Both the position numbers and the translations under genes were made by a program. 64,000 nucleotides of DNA from Sphingomonas natans. GTDB taxonomy: Bacteria > Pseudomonadota > Alphaproteobacteria > Sphingomonadales > Sphingomonadaceae. Of the stretch, positions 60,826-64,000 are shown in pieces. The notes beneath the pieces were generated by a model, which ran no database searches, was not told where the DNA came from, and worked only from the letters and a program-made list of their open reading frames with translations. Position 1 is the first letter of the stretch; each line of letters begins with the position of its first letter. Where the stretch lies: positions 496,001 through 560,000 of the forward strand of contig NZ_JAUOTP010000002.1 in assembly GCF_030546695.1 (NCBI RefSeq), read 5' to 3'.

Positions 60826-61941
60826 ATCCGCCAGGTCGCCGCACTGCCCTATCGCGTCGAGGAATCGGGGTCTCTTAGCGTCCTGCTGGTGACCTCGCGC
60901 GACACGCGGCGGTGGGTGGTTCCCAAGGGCAATCCGATCCGCGGCCTCTCCGCGCACGAGGCGGCCGCGCAGGAGGCGTTCGAGGAAGCCGGCGTGCTCG
61001 GCATCACCTGTCCCGCGGTTCTCGGCCATTTTCACTATGACAAGCGCAAGCGCGACGGATCGACGCGGCTGGCCACGGTCGCGCTCTATCCGGTCGCGGT
61101 GACCAAGCAGATGGCCGACTGGCCCGAGCGCGACGAACGCGAGACGCGCTGGTTCGATTTGGCCGGTGCGCAGGACGCTGTCACAGAACCGGAACTTAAA
61201 CGTCTTATCGGCGGGTTCCGCGCGCCTATAAGGCGCGCTGGACGGACGGCGCGCATATTGTCATGGGCCCGGAATACGAGCGGGGAAAAATTCGCAATGT
61301 TGCGCTGGTTCCAGGCGTTGATGCCCAAGCAGGGGCGATTCTTCGATCAGTTCGAGGATCACGCAAAGACTTTGGTGGCGGGCGCCGATGCGCTCGCCCG
61401 GCTGTTCCAGGGCGGCGGCGACATTCCCGCACTCGTCCGCGAGATCCAGGATCGCGAGCATGATGCCGACGCGATCACGCGCGACGTTCTGCAGGACGTG
61501 CGCCGCATCCTGATCACGCCCTTCGATCGCACCGCCATTTCCGGGCTGATCGCGGTGATGGACGATTCGATCGACCAGATGAACAAGACGGGCAAAGCGA
61601 TCACGCTCTACGATCTGAGCGAGTTCGAGCCCGCGATGCGCGACATGAGCGGCATCGTCGTCGAGGCTGCGCGGCTCACCGCCGAGGTCGTGCCTCTGCT
61701 CCGCTCGATCGCCAAGAACAGCACGCGCATCCTGGAGCTGACCGCCCGTCTCGTCGAGATCGAGGGCGTCGCCGACGACATCCACGATGCCGGCCTCAAG
61801 GCCCTGTACCAGCGGAGCAGCGGCCCGGAGATGAAGGAGTTCATCGTCGGCCGCGAAATCTATTCGCATCTGGAAAAGATCGTCGACCGGTTCGAGGATG
61901 TCGCCAACGAGATCCAGGGTCTCGTGATCGATCACGCCTGA
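60826..61941 (+). CDS. NUDIX hydrolase fused in frame to a DUF47 (PhoU-like) protein; ATC start proposed
   Basis: One open frame codes for a NUDIX domain then DUF47, with no stop between (join near residue 157). The NUDIX part has VVPKGNPIRGLSAHEAAAQE (in pieces: VPKGNP, EAFEEAGVLG), a DIPP-like box with Q for the usual R. Its first strand, VAALPYR...VLLVTSR, has no ATG, GTG or TTG before it after the in-frame TAG at 60798. AAGAGGAG at 60812 sits six bases before ATC 60826, proposed as a rare start. GTG 60889 would cut the domain. DUF47 may also start alone at 61297. Confidence 0.6.
   Translation: MRQVAALPYRVEESGSLSVLLVTSRDTRRWVVPKGNPIRGLSAHEAAAQEAFEEAGVLGITCPAVLGHFHYDKRKRDGSTRLATVALYPVAVTKQMADWPERDERETRWFDLAGAQDAVTEPELKRLIGGFRAPIRRAGRTARILSWARNTSGEKFAMLRWFQALMPKQGRFFDQFEDHAKTLVAGADALARLFQGGGDIPALVREIQDREHDADAITRDVLQDVRRILITPFDRTAISGLIAVMDDSIDQMNKTGKAITLYDLSEFEPAMRDMSGIVVEAARLTAEVVPLLRSIAKNSTRILELTARLVEIEGVADDIHDAGLKALYQRSSGPEMKEFIVGREIYSHLEKIVDRFEDVANEIQGLVIDHA
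61297..61941 (+). CDS. DUF47 family phosphate-transport accessory protein (internal start within the fused frame)
   Basis: From ATG 61297 the product is 214 residues, exactly the family length, starting MLRWFQALMPKQGRFFDQFE (the usual first residues). PhoU-like helical bundle with EIQDREHDADAITRDV and PFDRTAISGLI. It pairs with the Pit transporter 13 bases downstream, where it is thought to modulate phosphate uptake. Translation from here, from the NUDIX start, or both is not resolved. Confidence 0.8.
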   Translation: MLRWFQALMPKQGRFFDQFEDHAKTLVAGADALARLFQGGGDIPALVREIQDREHDADAITRDVLQDVRRILITPFDRTAISGLIAVMDDSIDQMNKTGKAITLYDLSEFEPAMRDMSGIVVEAARLTAEVVPLLRSIAKNSTRILELTARLVEIEGVADDIHDAGLKALYQRSSGPEMKEFIVGREIYSHLEKIVDRFEDVANEIQGLVIDHA

Positions 61942-61954
61942 GCAGGCGGCAGAC

Positions 61955-62956
61955 ATGACCATCCTCGCCATGCCGCTGCTGATCGGTCTGATCGGCCTCG
62001 CGCTGCTGTTCGATTTCCTAAACGGCCTGCACGACGCGGCCAACTCGATCGCCACCGTCGTCTCCACCCGCGTGCTGAGCCCGCAAGTGGCGGTGCTGTG
62101 GGCGGCCTTCTTCAACTTCGTCGCTTTCTTGGTCTTCAGCCACGCGGTCGCCTACACGATCGGCAAGGGCACGATCTCGCCCGACATCGTCGATGCGCGT
62201 GTGATCTTCGGCGCGCTGATGGGGGCGATCAGCTGGAATCTGATCACCTGGGCGCTGGGGCTCCCGTCCTCCTCCAGCCATGCGCTCGTCGGCGGGCTGA
62301 TCGGTGCGGGCGTCAGCAAGGCCGGCGTCGCCGCGATCGTCTGGTCGGGCGTGCTCAAGACCGTGGCGGCGATCTTCCTGTCGCCGCTGATCGGGCTGCT
62401 GCTCGCTTTGTTCATGGTGCTCGTCATCTCCTGGCTGTTCCGCCGCTTCACGCCGGCGGGCTCGGATCGCGTCTTCCGCCGCCTGCAATTGGTCTCGGCC
62501 GCCGCTTATTCGCTCGGCCATGGCGGCAATGACGCGCAGAAGACGATGGGCATCATCACCGTCCTGCTGTTCTCGCAGGGCATCTATCAGGGTGAATTCC
62601 ACATCCCGCTCTGGGTTGTGCTCTCCTGCCAGGGCGCGATGGGCCTCGGCACGCTCTTCGGCGGCTGGAAGATCGTCCATACGATGGGCTCGAAGATCAC
62701 CCGCCTGACCCCGGCGCAGGGCTTCTGCGCCGAGACCGGCGGCGCGATCACCTTGTTCCTGGCGAACTTCGGCGGCATCCCGGTCTCCACCACGCACACG
62801 ATCACGGGCGCGATCGTCGGCGTCGGCGCTGCCAAGCGCGTCTCGGCGGTGCGCTGGAGCGTCGCCTCCAGCATCGTCGTCGCCTGGTTCCTGACGCTGC
62901 CCGCCGCCGCGCTGATCGCCTCGGCCGCCTACTTCCTGGCTGGCTTCTTCGCCTAA
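61955..62956 (+). CDS. pit: Low-affinity inorganic phosphate transporter
   Basis: 333 residues, about ten helices. Both inverted signature repeats are present: FLNGLHDAANSIATVVSTR and SHGGND-type SLGHGGNDAQKTMGI, plus SSSHALVGGLIG and STTHTITGAI. DUF47-pit is a standard operon. Confidence 0.94.
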   Translation: MTILAMPLLIGLIGLALLFDFLNGLHDAANSIATVVSTRVLSPQVAVLWAAFFNFVAFLVFSHAVAYTIGKGTISPDIVDARVIFGALMGAISWNLITWALGLPSSSSHALVGGLIGAGVSKAGVAAIVWSGVLKTVAAIFLSPLIGLLLALFMVLVISWLFRRFTPAGSDRVFRRLQLVSAAAYSLGHGGNDAQKTMGIITVLLFSQGIYQGEFHIPLWVVLSCQGAMGLGTLFGGWKIVHTMGSKITRLTPAQGFCAETGGAITLFLANFGGIPVSTTHTITGAIVGVGAAKRVSAVRWSVASSIVVAWFLTLPAAALIASAAYFLAGFFA

Positions 62957-62960
62957 GCAA

Positions 62961-63090
62961 ATTCCTCCCCGGCACGGGGAGGGGGACCATCCGCAGGATG
63001 GTGGAGGGGGCTTTCCACGCGCGGCTGCGCTGGACGGATAGCCCCCTCCGTCATCGCTGCGCGATGCCACCTCCCCGTCCCGGAGAGGAT
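62961..63090. repeat. Long intergenic palindromic repeat, family A (copy 2)
   Basis: Same ends and inner order as 6274-6420: CCTCCCCGGCACGGGGAGG, GGTGGAGGGGGCT, CCCCCTCCGTCATCGCTGCG, CCACCTCCCCGTCCCGGAGAGG. Lies between pit and recJ. Confidence 0.85.
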
Positions 63091-63130
63091 CGGGGATTCC
63101 GCTGAGGCTGCTCCCGGGCTACAAGCCCCC

Positions 63131-64000
63131 ATGGCCGCATTTTCCGTTACCCGATCCATCCTCGGCCAGCCCTGGCGCTGGCGCGGCCTGGCCGGCGAAG
63201 CCGACAGCACGCCGGACGATCTGATTGATCAGTTGCTGATGTCGCGCGGCGTCGCGCGCGACGGCCTCGCTGCGCATCGCGAGCCGACGATCCGCGGCTT
63301 CATGCCCGACCCTTCGATCTTCCGCGACATGGACGTCGCCGCCGAGCGCCTCGCCCTTGCGGTGGTCGAGGGGCACCCGGTCACGATTTTCGGCGATTAT
63401 GACGTCGACGGCGCGACCTCGGCGGCGCTGCTGATCCGCCTGCTGCGCGGGCTCGGCCTCTCGCCTGGCTCCTACATCCCCGATCGCCTGCTCGAAGGCT
63501 ATGGCCCGAGCGGCGACGCACTCGCGGCGATCGCGGCGGGCGGCGCGCAACTGATCGTCACCGTCGATTGCGGCGCGCAGGCGTTCGAGGCGCTCGCGCA
63601 GGCGCATGCGGTCGGCGTCGAGGTGATCGTCGTCGATCATCACAAATGCACCGCCGAGCTTCCCCGCGCGCTGGCGATGGTCAATCCCAACCGCCTCGAC
63701 GAAGGCGAAGGCGCGGCGCACGGCCATCTCGCCGCGGTCGGCGTCGCCTTCCTGCTCGGCGCCGCCTTGCTGCGCACTTTGCGCGCGCGCGGCTGGTTCG
63801 CGACGCGCCCCGAGCCCGCGCTGATCGAACTGCTCGATCTCGTCGCCTTGGGCACCGTCGCCGACGTTGCCGCCCTGCGCGGCCTCAACCGCGCCTTCGT
63901 CTCGCAAGGCCTGAAGGTCATGCGCCAAGGGCGCAATATCGGGCTCGTCGCGCTCGCCAAGGCCGCCGGCCTCACCAAGTCGCCGACCTGCACCGATCTC
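63131..64000 (+). CDS. recJ: Single-stranded-DNA exonuclease RecJ, C-terminus beyond the window
   Basis: 290 codons are visible. DHH-family motifs: FGDYDVDGATSAALL (motif I), VTVDCGAQAFEAL, and IVVDHHKC (DHH), then DLVALGTVADVAAL. Acts 5'-3' in recombination and mismatch repair. ATG 63131 is the first start after the repeat. Confidence 0.93.
   Translation, partial: MAAFSVTRSILGQPWRWRGLAGEADSTPDDLIDQLLMSRGVARDGLAAHREPTIRGFMPDPSIFRDMDVAAERLALAVVEGHPVTIFGDYDVDGATSAALLIRLLRGLGLSPGSYIPDRLLEGYGPSGDALAAIAAGGAQLIVTVDCGAQAFEALAQAHAVGVEVIVVDHHKCTAELPRALAMVNPNRLDEGEGAAHGHLAAVGVAFLLGAALLRTLRARGWFATRPEPALIELLDLVALGTVADVAALRGLNRAFVSQGLKVMRQGRNIGLVALAKAAGLTKSPTCTDL

Overview
This window is chromosomal DNA of a sphingomonad (Sphingomonadales, Alphaproteobacteria; Sphingomonas or a close relative). 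The case rests on high GC with strong third-position bias, a serine palmitoyltransferase whose catalytic residues fall at the same numbers as in the Sphingomonas paucimobilis enzyme, alphaproteobacterial gene orders (obgE-proB, proA-nadD-rsfS-rlmH-envC-ctpA, fdxA-carD, DUF47-pit), class I lysyl-tRNA synthetase and several short protein families that I associate with sphingomonads. Most of the window is ordinary core genome.

Layout. 1-6.2 kb: a truncated CHASE3 histidine kinase downstream of a sphingolipid start module (spt with a dedicated acyl carrier protein), an orphan PycTM-type membrane protein, then a probable ceramide reductase (cerR-like) coupled to proB and obgE. 6.3-15.4 kb: acetyltransferase, rpmA/rplU, a tandem pair of secreted cysteine-containing proteins, coq7, dsbB, and the run ctpA-envC-rlmH-rsfS-nadD-proA. 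15.5-20.8 kb: a sigma54-type promoter ahead of two tiny membrane proteins (one PspC-like), an EAL phosphodiesterase, a TPR hybrid histidine kinase with a degenerate receiver followed by a free receiver, and tadA.

20.8-23.2 kb is the accessory island. It holds a polymorphic-toxin-like protein with an overlapping immunity gene, a second copy of that immunity gene, and gene remnants. 23.4-26.7 kb is a glyoxylate-shunt locus: a RamB/ScfR-type regulator divergent from isocitrate lyase with a palindromic operator between them, plus a 59-residue protein after aceA. A decayed molybdopterin dehydrogenase fragment lies next to tRNA-Leu at 27 kb. 27.5-36 kb: an NDUFA9-like reductase, uppP, and the gltD-DUF2059-gltB operon. 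36-45 kb: phospholipid methyltransferase-like protein, CDC48-type AAA ATPase, LysR regulator, cyclophilin, mgtE, DUF1489, a GIN-domain protein, and a Tat-exported D-amino-acid-oxidase-like enzyme whose sequence order looks circularly permuted. 45-53 kb: carD, fdxA, an S4 protein, a SUV3-like helicase, an M23 peptidase, and lysS. 53-64 kb: TPM protein, DUF1345 with a sigma-EcfG promoter, M61 peptidase, zwf-pgl, a zinc-ribbon protein, a structured small-RNA candidate, argE, a NUDIX-DUF47 reading frame with pit, and the start of recJ.

Five families of intergenic palindromic repeats are scattered through the window, along with several intrinsic terminators. The observations most worth following are the permuted oxidase, the toxin-immunity island, the small-RNA candidate at about 59.0-59.1 kb, and the perfect three-way-junction palindrome after lysS. 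I saw no CRISPR array, complete insertion sequence, rRNA or replication origin.
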